Shown here: positions 1 to 11,385 of the stretch, piece after piece
Numbering within the stretch: the stretch's first letter is position 1
Layout of the letters: every line of letters begins with the position of its first letter
NCBI GenBank assembly: GCA_026120035.1
Contig: JALRME010000002.1
Span: 248,001-312,000, forward strand
Origin: Coleophoma eucalyptorum
Lineage: Eukaryota; Ascomycota; Leotiomycetes; Helotiales; Dermateaceae
Direction of reading: 5' to 3'
DNA length: 64,000 bases
Position numbers and translations under genes: made by a program
Notes under the pieces: generated by a model
Database searches by the model: none
What the model was told of the DNA's origin: nothing
What the model saw: only the letters and a program-made list of their open reading frames with translations

Positions 1-115
1 AACTCATTGTCTCCGCAAGGATAATTTATCTTTGCAATTTCCTTTGTTTGCAGCTTCAGATGTGCCTTTTAAGACCAAGCTCATAGAACTTTATTGGGCT
101 TCCATTCAAGGCAGA

Positions 116-3051
116 TTACCAGTCAAATCCTTCATACTCCCAAAATGGCTTGAATCCCAAAGTCTCGTAAAAGCCTCTAATGACGACCCAGTCAATGCAA
201 ACACCTTCCATCCCTCTTCTGCGCATGTCTTCCATAGCTTTGACTAGCAATGCAAGGCCCACGCCCTTTCCCCTCCCACTCTCATCAACACCCACACAAG
301 CAATAAGACCCGTCTTGTCTCCCGATGGTAGAAGTGGCAGATACGCGAAATCTTGACCCACCACAGAAGATGCAGAACACATCAATGTCCATCCCACTTG
401 TGATCCGTCTGGAAGGAAGGCGACCATGACTTCATGATGTTGGCCTGCTGCAGCGAGGCGTTCATAAGCTTGCACCCATCCCTAAACTGAATTAGCACAG
501 ATTAAAGTATTAGGACAATGGAGTCAAGTTACTATTTGCTTGAAATTAGCTCGTTGCTTCGTTATGCATTCGTCGTACTTATCAGGAGACCAAGGAGCAA
601 AGGTGAGATCGAGTTTTGAAACTCGATCCAGAACTGATGCTGGAGCAACTTCTTCTCTGATATCGCGGTACATATCGCGCGCTGTAGGTGTCTTAAATTT
701 TTGGAAACCTATTCAGATGTGGTCAGAACTCTGCTTCACAGTATATGGTTAACTCGCTTACCTCGATGCTGGAAGAATTCCTTTACTTCTTGTGGAAAGT
801 CAATAGGAACACCAGGCCAGAATCTTGGGAAGACTGATCCTAATCCAAATGACTTTAAATCACCCAGACCGACCATAAAAGCAACACCTCTTAGCTGTTC
901 TTGGGCTCTCGTGATAAGTGCAGCCCCAATACCCTGGTGTCGATGCCCTTCAGCTACACCAACGCAAGTGATCTTGCCATGCCCATTATCTGTGAGATAG
1001 GCAATGCAGAATCCGTGCTCGTGGACAAAATGTTGGCCGCTGGGATGGTTCAAGAGTTTGGTGAGTAGAGCTCGACTAATCGCCCATTTCGGGAAGAGCT
1101 TGGTGTAAAGATCATATATGAATGTGATGTCGTTCTCCGATCCGTCGAAAATTCTCACCTCCGGCTTGTTGATTGTGTTACCTACCGGAAGAGAGCCAAG
1201 AGCTTTTGCCTTGCCGAAAATAAAATCAACTGCTGCTTTGAAAGCAGGCACCGTTGGTTCATATATGGTGATATAATTCTTGACCTCGGATTCTTCTTGC
1301 AAGAAGTCGTAAGGATCACAAGTGGCAATGACGACCATCTTGCTGCCGAGCTTCTTACTAAGTGCAAGGCCCAAATCTTTTTGATAAGCACTCAGGCTTG
1401 CGTTTCGTGTCGCAAATATGACTGCATCAGCTTCAGCTATGTCTTTTTCGTCTGTCGTAGAGAGCGGGACATTGTCCAGAAATCTTATATCTTTGGTAGA
1501 TGGAATTTCAGCTCGGAGAATGTCGATGTAGCTTGATGGTGTGTATGGCTCTCGCGTCTTCTCAATTCCACTATCAACGGCGCCTCCAGGTAATGGTGCC
1601 TTTCCTGGGCTGAGAAATACGATCTTAGTATCCGGCCCAGCGTTGAGTGGAAGACTTCCTGGTTCACTCCGGACAAGCGTCGTACTCTTCTCATACATGA
1701 TGGAGGCAAGTTTGGTCTGCTCCTTAATCCTGGAATCCATTTCTGCCAGACTAGATATTGGAATGGTAGGTTCAAGAGACAGATATTTCTCTTTCAGCTT
1801 TCGCACTCTCTGCACTGATGTCTCAATGGCCTCCTGTGACAATTCGCCAGACTTCACAGCTTCAATAGCCAGCTTTATAGCTCCTACCTGAGCAGCCATA
1901 GTATGGCAAATCATAACACAATCAGTACCAGCCTGAATACTGTCAGAATAGTTGTGAGCACAAATACATTGGCACTGACCTTCAACGCCATCACGGCTCC
2001 TTTTTCTGATCCATAAGTGGCCCTTACACCATCCATCTCCAGACAGTCGCTAATGATAAGGCCCTCATACTTCATCTCTTTCCTAAGGATGTTGATTGCT
2101 TTTGGGTTCAAGCTGGCAGGGACTTCATCAAGCTTCTCCCCCGGTTTAGGATCCGACAGGCCAGGCAATGCAATATGTGCAGTCATAACCGACTCAACTT
2201 CCTGAGCAACTGCTCTTCGGAATGGCACAAGCTCACAGTTATCCAGGGACTGTCTCGACTTTGTGATGACCGGCAATCCATAATGAGAGTCAACAGCTGT
2301 ATCCCCGTGTCCTGGGAAATGCTTTACACACGGCACAATACCTCCTTGCCGTAGCCCTGCAATATGAGCAGATACAAATCTTCCTACTATCTCTGGATCA
2401 TCCGAAGGTGACCTTACTCCGATAACAGGATTATTCGGCTCAGAATTAACATCAGCAATAGGAGCATAGTTCATGTTAATCCCGAAGCTCGCCAGTGTTG
2501 CAGCTGTAGCTGAAGCGACCTCAAAGGCATTGTTTGGATCTCCTGTGGCACCAAGAGTCATAGAGCCAGGTAGCTGGGCTGCAATTGGAGCTTTAATGCG
2601 AGTGACAAGTCCATTTTCTTGGTCGATTCCAATGAGTAGATTTTGGTCTTGACCTGATGACCTTGCTATCTCTTGTAACGAATTTGTGAGCTCTAGGAGC
2701 TGTTCAGCGCTTGCCACATTTCGTTGAAACAATACAATGGATCCAATCTTGTAAGTACTGATCAAGGTTCTGATATCTTCGTTTGGAACGTGGTCGTCGA
2801 AGCCTACGATAAAGAGCTAGGTCGGTTAGCGTTCCGCCCTAGATTCTAGAACAACTCGCGAGGGGTTGGCTGCAAATAACACCCAACAACCAATATGAAC
2901 TCGAAGATGAACACTCAAAGAAAGCTTCATTCATTGTGTATCAAGGTAGATGATGCCGATAAGCAAATAGAAAAACTCTACGTACCTGCCCAACCTTACT
3001 CTTTAGCTCCTCCTCGGACCACGTCACTGGATGGGAAGCCGAGACCGACAT
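116..3051 (-). CDS. GH3 (NagZ-type) beta-N-acetylglucosaminidase fused to two GNAT domains
   Basis: Five exons (3051-2986, 2816-1980, 1932-762, 708-533, 481-116) give 871 residues. Residues 23-330 form a GH3 TIM barrel with the NagZ signature KHFPGHGDTAVDSH (about 187-200, His/Asp acid-base dyad) and the nucleophile Asp in IISDCLEMDG (about Asp279). A GH3 second domain follows, as in two-domain Bacillus NagZ. Then come two GNAT folds: one with GHRHQGIGAALITRA, and a C-terminal one with GRGKGVGLALL. NagZ-type enzymes release GlcNAc from beta-linked substrates such as muropeptides and chito-oligomers; a fused acetyltransferase suggests linked amino-sugar metabolism, which is inference. No signal peptide is visible, so a cytosolic site is likely. 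The start at 3051 is chosen because LFIVGFDD follows directly after the first intron, as expected at a GH3 N-terminus. It is divergent from the Atg22-like gene. Confidence 0.9.
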
Positions 3052-3552
3052 TGTGAAGTGTACTGGATGTTCGCAACTGTGAAACTCTTTTTCCAGATCT
3101 CAATACTTCAATGATTGAAGCCGGCTTTTCAAAGATATGGCTCTGTCTGTTTCATGGGTCTTGATTGTAACATCGCGTGAAACCCCCACCGCTAAAAGCT
3201 CCGATTAAGGTTTTGATATCACGTGGAAGTATCTAGCGCCGTAGCCACGAACTACTTCCTTGAACGCCAATTGGAAACCATGCAACGTAGCATCTCGACT
3301 TACTCTCTTGGACATGGCTGCCACGTAAAGCCACCGCCTATAATATCAGCTGGTAACATAATCGCGATGCTAAGTGGCTGATTAAGCAGAGTAGGATAAC
3401 AATTCATAGGCTATTGATGCCACAAGTGGGATGGACTTTAGACTTATCTAGACTTATCTCAACGGCATTAACCCATTGTCCCCATAATCTGGGGACCCAT
3501 ATACTTGGGTTACCTGCATCTACGTAGGACATTTCAAACACTATTAGTTACA
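3052..3552. promoter_or_regulatory. Divergent intergenic promoter region
   Basis: A 501-bp spacer between two divergent start codons, so it must hold both promoters. The only clear structure is a tandem direct repeat of AGACTTATCT at 3440-3459. No recognisable factor site is claimed. Confidence 0.5.
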
Positions 3553-5638
3553 ATGGACAACGTTAATGAGATTGTTACTCCAAACGATGCATCAAAAAAC
3601 GGAGCTTCTGTAAATATACAGAAACTAGTGAAGGCCACGGGCGACGAAACAAAAGCGAGGCAGATCAAAGACAATTTGGAGATATATGAGCAACTATTTG
3701 GCGCGGACGAAGATGCTTTCGAACAACCGACGACATCACGAAAAGAACTGTGGTCTTACTATCTTTACTATAACGTAAGTAAATTTACAACCTCCGCAAT
3801 AAAATACTGACATTGAAGGGAAGGGTGATAATGGCGTGGGACCTGGATCATATTCGCAAGCTCTTTTCCAATCTGCTTTGACAAGTGCCGGATGGGATCC
3901 GGCCATCAGTCCACCGCAGAAAGGTAATTGCTCAAGCGGCGGATGTGTTGTTTCTTGGGGTTCTGGTACCAAAGCTGTCTCCAGCGTTGTCCTCATTGCC
4001 AATGGACTTTGTTTCGCTATTATGACGTGCATTTTCGTAGTCCTGGGCTCAGCAGCTGATTATGGAAGCTTCGGCCGTTGGCTTTTGCTCTTTTTGACAG
4101 TTGTATGTTGGGTCTTTCAGTATGGTATGATGGCCATTCGAAATTCTTCGCAGTGGCCTGCTGCTATGGTCCTGTATATCATATCTTATATTGCTTATGG
4201 GGTAAGTCTAGTACGCGAGGTGTGGTGGGACAAAAAAATTAAATTATTTTACAGGCAACATTAGTATTTTACGCTGCTGTCTTTCCAAGACTGGCTAGAT
4301 ACATGCCCCATGTTCGAAAGGCGCGAGATGAAGACCTGAAGGAAGGCAAGATCAATCAAGCACAATACGACAAGATTGAGAGTATGGAGCGTAACCACAT
4401 CAGCAGTGTTTCCACAGCGCACTCGAACATAGGATATCTATTAACATTGGTGATCAATCTCTCTGTCTTATTGCCCTTGCAAGGTAGGATATCCAAAGCA
4501 GTCTGCAAGCTCTTACTAACAATCTGCAGGCCACTCATTTGCGAACAATCTTGCATTGTGCTTGACAAACTCTTGTAAGACATCACTCAACACCACAGAG
4601 GCTTAGCTAAAGACTCTAGACTGGGCCATCCTCGGAATCTGGTGGTTCATATTCCAGCAAAAGCGACCAGGAGCCAAGATGCCCAAAGGCAGCAACTACC
4701 TCACGATTGGCTTCAAGCAAGTGCTGCTAGCAGTCAAGGAGGTGCGGAACCTACCCCAAACCTTCATCTATCTCTTAGCATTCTTCCTCCTTGCTGATGG
4801 TCTCAATACTACCGGAACTCTCGTGTCCATCATCCAAAACAACGTTGTCCAATTTTCGTTCCTAAAGATCACATATTTGGGACTCGCTCAAGCCGCTTGC
4901 TCCATCACGTCAACATTTGGCTTTTGGTATATTCAGAAATACTTTGACATCCCCACGAAGCCGATGTTCATGATCACCAATTTCTTTAGTGTCTTCATCC
5001 CGTTCTACGGCATGCTAGGACTGTGGATTAAGAACGTCGGGTATCACCAAGAGCGAGACTTCTGGATCTATAACGTTCTGTTCGGACTATTCCAGGCGCC
5101 ATACTACGCGTATGCGCAGACCATGATGTCGGAAGTGACACCGCGAGGGTATGAGAACATGTTCTTCGGCCTGTTTGGCATTACGAACCGCGCAGTAAGT
5201 TATTCTCCCGGCGATAATCTTCTCCACAATTTTTTCTTTCTATTCATTTCCTACTATAATTTTCACATTTATTTTTGGATTTTCTCTTTTTAACTTCAAC
5301 ACAAAACTCAGTCCAGCATCATCGGCCCAAACGTCATCCAAGCAATTATCAACAACACGAACAACAACTGGATGGGGTTTCCATTCCTCTTTGCGATCTG
5401 TGCTTGTGCCAGTATCGTGATCTGGTTTGTCGATATCGATAAGGGACGGGAGAACTGCCGGATCTATGTCGAAGAGCGAAAGCTGCTCCGCGTGGCCAGG
5501 GAGGCAGGACTGACCACTGACCAAGTCATCGATGGTGCTGCAACGGGAGACTTGCTTGGAGAAGCAAATGAGAATGAGAGAGTGAGAGAGAGTGGCTTGG
5601 ATAGTCCGCAGCCTTTGCTTCACCAGACGACTGGTTGA
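3553..5638 (+). CDS. atg22: Atg22-like vacuolar amino-acid efflux permease (MFS)
   Basis: Six exons (3553-3774, 3824-4201, 4255-4483, 4530-4574, 4620-5194, 5312-5638) give 591 residues. The N-terminal family signature runs across the first intron: an ELWSYYLYYN segment joins GDNGVGPGSYSQ. A Cys-containing loop and roughly ten or more hydrophobic segments follow, with a hydrophilic central loop (residues about 215-255) and the late motif FGLFQAPYYAYAQTMMSEVTP. In yeast, Atg22 exports amino acids from the vacuole after autophagic breakdown; filamentous fungi carry several paralogues, and which one this is cannot be told here. The start at 3553 is preferred over an in-frame ATG at 3505 because the longer form adds residues not typical of the family. 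The C-terminus is acidic and polar, with an ENERVRES segment. Confidence 0.88.
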
Positions 5639-7678
5639 AAATACCAGTATTCGAGCAGACTGCTCTGTAGAACAACCTAGGCCGTAGAATGAATGATGTA
5701 AAAAGTGCAAAATTGATTGGCAAGAGCCTTGAGCATAATCTTTTGAGGGATCCAGACTGCTTTGGAAATTAAATCCAATTTTTACCAGTCTTCTGTTCTA
5801 TCCCATAGTCGGATATACTTGGTATCTATATTGGCAAGATCAAAAAAGCTACTTTACTAGGAGATGAACAAGATATAGAGAATAGGGGCGGCGCGGAAGA
5901 GACTACACCTTTATTAAGAGAGTGATGCCGCTAGCAAGTTCACGACAACGGGGCTTTATTCCGTGCTGGAATAGCTCAAAGTCCCCCAAGGCAGACTGAC
6001 CCAGTTGACTTCAAGTTCTCCGTATCTCGCAGAAAAACAGCCACCAGCCTCAGAGCTGATGGCACTCCTAGGCTATGCTTTAGGGAAAGACACTCGTTGC
6101 AAATGTTACTAATAGTGATACGAGATTCTGAATAGGAGAGTGAAGGGGCCGCAGAAGGCGAGTCGTTTCTAGTCCCTAAATCTAGATTTTATATCTACAA
6201 GGTTTAAAACATAATCGCTGTCATATATTGTTCTTGGTGTATTAGACATAATTTCTTGTCAACAGGTATTCATATGAAGCTGAGAGTGTATGAACAGTGA
6301 TATTGAAGAGCTCAATAGAAATCCTATTGTAAGAAGAAAAATTACATTTCCTCCGACTTAGATTCTGCCAATGGTTCCCCCATTCCCTAAGTCCTCCGCA
6401 AAGATATCTCAGAGATTTAATCCACCTGGTCTTTTTCTAAAGCAACATCCAAAGACTGAGGTGTCTTCTTGGTGTTATTCAGTCAGACCCGATGGATGTA
6501 AAATCCATCGAGCTATCTGCCGACTTGGGATCTTAGTTGGAAGGAGTTTATTTATGAGCTGTATTTGGTTTCAGCCTTTATCACAATCGCATAAAGGTTT
6601 TACTTACACAAAGCCTCATGGAGGTTGAGAGTTTTGAAGCTGTTGACGACCCCGAGGATTGTGGCTATAGCGCTGATAATGCTGAACATGAGCGACATAA
6701 GCGCTATCTTTTCTCCGATTGAGAGATCTGTATTGACATTTATCAGTCTAGAGTTATCTCAATTTCCTACGAAGCAACTCACCCATCTTTGTTTGGAGAG
6801 ATGACGATATCTTAGATTGTGCAATATGATGTAGAACTGCGGATTGTACGATAATTAAGCAGTCTCTTTATATCCCGCGTCATGAAATAATCCCACCAGT
6901 CAGGGTAAAATAAGTACTATACATAAAGATGAAGCATTTTCACGGGAGCGAATAAGAACACAATAAAAAGTACAATCTGTTAAATGGAAAAGGACTATGC
7001 AAACGTCAGAACCACGCTTCTTGTAATTTACTCTCGAGGCATCGGCACAATAAAAAAGACAATCGTTCAGACTGAAGGTACTATGCATGTAAACAGAACG
7101 ATATATCTTTTGACTAGTTTCGGCGAACTAGAGGCGTATTAAAAAAGTACAATCCCAATTTGTTCACGGCACATAGTCCTTACTGTGTTCCTTGTGTTAC
7201 CTGACTTGTCTATGTGTCGCAAATCTGGCAGTATGATACGTCGAGATCAAGATTGTACTTTTTAATTTTTGCCACTTCTGTAAGTGTTTCACAAGACGGT
7301 TTAGTAGCATGGGAAGTAAGTGGCTGGCACTCGAACTGTTCGGTCAGCAAATCAAATCACTCGTAGAAAAAGTACTATGCATCTTTATGGCAGTGTACCG
7401 TCAATTGGCTGAACTACAGGATAGAGTTTCGAATAGTACTTTTTAAACACGGGAGAGCAAGGGGGATTGCTACTTGGTTGGTTAGTGAGTGACTATTGGT
7501 CGTGGAGAGATAGTACTTTTTGGGATCTGTGCAGTTTGGTACTCTCAGCCTTGTGCGGACATGCCACCCCAGTTTTCACCGTGGACATACTTAACCTCGA
7601 TAATTACCCGTAGACATCAACATTATTTCCCCCATACTCTTGACTATTGCGATTTTCGTCAAATACTCTATACAACTC
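5639..7678. other. 2.0-kb non-coding spacer with AAAAAGTAC motif cluster
   Basis: No ORF here has protein-like composition or plausible splice structure. The first half is the 3' flank of the permease gene. The second half (6900-7525), just upstream of the Clr5-ankyrin gene, holds at least six near-exact copies of AAAAAGTAC in both orientations, described as a separate repeat. Confidence 0.6.
6906..7521. repeat. Dispersed AAAAAGTAC motif array, two subtypes
   Basis: Subtype A, AAAAAGTACAATC, lies at 6965-6977 (+), 7142-7154 (+) and 7251-7263 (-). Subtype B, AAAAAGTACTA, lies at 7367-7377 (+), 7434-7444 (-) and 7511-7521 (-), with a variant AAATAAGTACTATAC near 6908. Spacing is 65 to 180 bp and both orientations occur. 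The core GTAC is palindromic. Function is unknown; the position upstream of the Clr5-ankyrin start (7679) would fit a cluster of binding sites or the remains of a small repeat element. Confidence 0.55.
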
Positions 7679-10600
7679 ATGATGGCGAACAATCATCACA
7701 CTTCCATATTCCGGCAAGACTTTTCACCACGTACCAACTATTCAAGCATACCTCAAGGCTACTCAAGACTTCAGCCTTCTCGTTCGACCTCACTTCAACA
7801 TAACCTGGAGGATTCTTTGCCTGCGATGGGCATCTCCTCGGAACTTCCTCAGCATACAAGTCACCATCCAAGTTCATTGGGAAAGCGAAAGCGTGCGCCA
7901 AAGGCTCCAACTATGTCTAAGAACTGGGCCCCTTGCAAAGATCTAATTGAGCGGCTCTGGGTTATTGAGCAGCGACCGCTCAAATATGTACGCGAGAAGG
8001 TGAACCAAGAGTTCAATCTCGCGGCTACGTACGTTTTCCAGTTTCAATAATTATACTATAGTCATGCCTCATACTATTTGCACCCAACCACTTTTATTCC
8101 AATCTTCCAAAACTAATTCTTAGCAGGGAGAGACAGTACAAAGCGCAGATTCGGAAGTGGAACTGGGAGCGAAACACAAGACATGAAGAAAGAGAGTTTA
8201 TATTGAGGAAGATTCAGCATCGAAAGAACTTAGGCAAACAGACCGACTGCATACGGGTTCGAGGCCATGAGATCGATGATGATACAGTAGACAGGTGGCG
8301 GAGAGAAATAGGCAATAATATACCAACAAGTCCTGTTCCAAGTATGAGCAACTATACAGTCCTTTTAAATGCGAAAATTGCGCTAATAAGTTTCAGAAAC
8401 ACCATCAGGAATTAGTATCTGTACCGCAGATAGTCCAAGACTTCCTTCGCCATCTCACGAGTTGCAGAAGTCCGGCACCTTGTCGAATATATCTGGCCAC
8501 AGTGACGACCCTTATTTATTATTAGGAAACCCCAGTCGTTATGTTCTCGAATTTCCAATCGACGCATCGGTCAGAGATATGCAAGAATTTCTGAGTGACT
8601 TGAAAGAAGTTAATTTACAAGAACTTCTCCGCGAACTGAAGGCTGTACTAGGTTTTAAACCTTGCAATGCACCACCAAAGTCGTTCCTTGGCAACATACT
8701 AGACTATGACCAAATTAACCCATCTTTGGAAGGAGAAGTTGACGAAGTAGTCCGCTTAGTTGATTCTAGTCTAAGCCTGAGAACAGATGAAAGGACAGAC
8801 GGTATTTTATCTCCCCACGTTTTAGAATATGTAGTTCGATGTTCTAATTGATACTCACAGTCATAATTGATCCGCCTCTTCGATGGATATATAGTAGTTC
8901 TCACGCCAAAGGCTTGGGAAGAGGGCATAAAAGTATAGCATCATCTTGGCTAACACCGTACGGACGAGTAGACGCTTTACTCTCTGTCCCAAAGGCTGCA
9001 TCTCTCTCGACCAACACAGAAGATGTTATACCAAATAGCATCAAAAATGCTAAGTTTACAATAGTACCGAAATTTCCCTTAAAAAATTTCGTAATCGAGG
9101 TTACTCTGAAGCTGCAAGCTTACCCTGATATCTTGCACCCGGCTAAGGTCGCCTATCATGCAATCGTCCCGCACGACTCTTATATTTTCAAGATTGCTAA
9201 GAGTGGATCAGTAGAAGAACTACTAACCCAACTCAATAATAAATCTGCACGGCTCACTGATCGTGATCCAGATGGAAGATCCTTGCTTGCTGTAAGTAAA
9301 TCGTAGAACTTTGTGGTACAAAATTAATATGTATATAGCATGCACTTCAGGAACCAAATATCGAAATGTGTAGATTTCTTATTCAGAATGGGGCAGATTT
9401 TGACGCTTACGAACCTGATTTTTGCGGTTTTATGATGTAAGTTCTTGGTCATAAAGGCTTCCTGAGCATGAGCTGCTTACTTCCGATATGGCGGCTACTG
9501 TCTTATTTGTAGGTCCACTTGGTTCTAGCACTAATTGCACAATAGACCATTAAATAGGCACACGACAGCGAACGAGAGTGAGGCGGATGAAGAATACGTC
9601 AAAAGACAAGTGGAGTCTACTCGACTACTACTAGAAGCTGGGTCGGACTACTCGCTATTAGGGCATTATGGTGATGGAATTTGGAAATCTGGATTCGAAA
9701 ACTTACTTGAAATGTGTTCTGCAGTAAGTGAATTTTTCGTTTGACATCTATACTTTATTAACAACTGTCAGAAATCCTTCGAGTTAGTTCTTAATTTGGG
9801 CGCTCAATTCCTAAGTCCTGAATATTATGTCGATGGCCAGAGTCTTGAATCCTCCTCTCTATTAGAGGTTTTGAGCCAGTTCAGATATTATACTTCAGAT
9901 TTGTTCCAGCTGACAGAAAAAATAATCCTTCTAATCAAACGTGGTGCTGACGTTAATTCCCGCGACAACCAGGGCAATACAGCACTCCATATCCTTCTGC
10001 AGCCCCTGTTCGCCAATCGGAAGGCTCGTGATCATGGTAATTGGAAGGAGTTCTTTCTGAATTTTAAGGAGGCTCTCGTGATTCTTCTGTCCGCTGGAGT
10101 AGATGTATACACTACGAATCGAACCGAGAAACTGTGCGGCGCTACAGCAACCGAAATTGCCTCTTTGAATGAGCTCACAAAAACTTGGATCAATGCCCTT
10201 GAATTTTGTGGCTTTGACTCAGCAGCTGTTTTGGAACATTCAAGAAAAAGGTTGGAAGGAGATCCTGAACCTGAATTTGTTCGCCAGACATCTAAAATCT
10301 CTTTCGAAGAATGCTGTCGGCAGCGAGAAGCCGGGATGATACCTTGCGAAGAGATTGAGACGGACTTTGAATGGGATGACTCGGATTTTGCATCAGATGA
10401 TGAATCCCACTTTCAGACGGATAATGAGACGGAAGATGAAATGGACGAAGAAAACGTTGAAACAATATCTCAGGAGATGAGCGATGACTTGGACGAAGAT
10501 ATGGAGGAACAAGATGACCAGGCAACAAACCAAGATATTGGCGATGCAAATGAGGACTATCACAGTACTTTCTCTCGTCAGCCTCAGGCTAGCAAAGCTT

Positions 10601-10707
10601 CGGAAGCCTATTATGATGAACAGCCTACAGAATCTAGTATATATAAGGATGATGGGCCATCGAACGTAGCCACCGACCCGAATTTCGATCTAGATTGGAT
10701 ATTTTGA
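7679..10707 (+). CDS. Clr5-domain protein with divergent ankyrin repeats and acidic tail
   Basis: Seven exons (7679-8028, 8127-8341, 8397-8801, 8861-9291, 9339-9436, 9546-9723, 9772-10707) give about 870 residues. After a polar N-terminus and a basic patch GKRKRAPK (68-75, possible nuclear signal), residues about 82-135 match the Clr5 N-terminal domain: a W..CKDLIERLW start, LKYVREKV, and ATERQYKAQIRKWNWERN. Divergent ankyrin repeats follow (CRFLIQNGADFDAY, ADVNSRDNQGNTALHILL). The last 150 residues are strongly acidic. Clr5 is a fission-yeast silencing factor; the domain is common in ascomycete ankyrin proteins and probably binds nucleic acid or chromatin. The start of exon 6 could also be 9558. 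Exon 3/4 splicing (8802-8860) is inferred from frame continuity. Confidence 0.82.
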
Positions 10708-11280
10708 AACTTGTTCTCAGACGGAACCACAGCAACTGGAGTGGGTACGGTTGGCATGGGAGGTATTTGAAGTTTTGAATGGGAAAATAGAGCCGAGGAT
10801 ATGAACCAGGGCAATATTAGAAAGCTTTAGACGCCTTCGTAGATGAACATAATAGCTGCATCGCGTACTTTAACCGCAGATTAATGCTATCTAAGGATAT
10901 GGCGAAGATTTTCGAGCACTATGCTTCGTGCCTGTCTTAACTTCTCTATATTTCAAACCTAACATGCTCACCTCGCTGGATCGAAACGACATCTGTACCT
11001 GTTCAGTAGTATGCACGTTGGTCTCAGAAACAGGAGTAATCTGAACAACTTGACGCAGGTTTGGCAAGCTCTCAACACCATTACCTGTATTTCGGCATAC
11101 TTTATAATCATACGGTATTTTTTGTTTGCACCGCCGGGGTATGTCATAGTCAAGAACGTTTCGACTTAGAAGTGCACTCCAAACTCTGTGTCTTTTTATT
11201 ACAACATAAAGAAACATAAAATACTAAACATTGTCAAAGTATCTATTTACTGTCTTACTAGTATGCCGCTCACGTAGCAG
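10708..11280. other. Convergent intergenic spacer
   Basis: 3' ends of the Clr5-ankyrin gene (+) and the NACHT-ankyrin gene (-) face each other here. A 108-codon minus-strand reading frame at 10891-11217 has no recognisable domain and no sign of splicing into a gene. Nothing else is seen. Confidence 0.5.
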
Positions 11281-11385
11281 CTAGTAAGACAACAACCTTG
11301 ATATACCTATTCTTAGAGGCCTAGTATAGTGGCGTCTGTCTGTATCCATCAACCACCGCTATATCGGCCCCGGCTCGAGCAATAG
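11281..11385 (-). pseudogene. Decayed ankyrin repeat downstream of the NLR stop codon
   Basis: Immediately past the TAG at 11386-11388 of the NACHT-ankyrin gene the sequence still reads as another ankyrin repeat. The stop replaces the usual Gln codon of the VVQLLLE motif. A one-base deletion follows in the GAG.CAG.GGG run. After the shift the frame reads GADIAVVDGYRQTPLY, a second TAG, then ASKNRYIK. So the array was longer in an ancestor and the protein has been shortened. Confidence 0.8.

Noticed and set aside
10891..11217. 108-codon minus-strand frame
   Set aside because: Not joined to the NLR gene by usable splice sites and shows no known domain.
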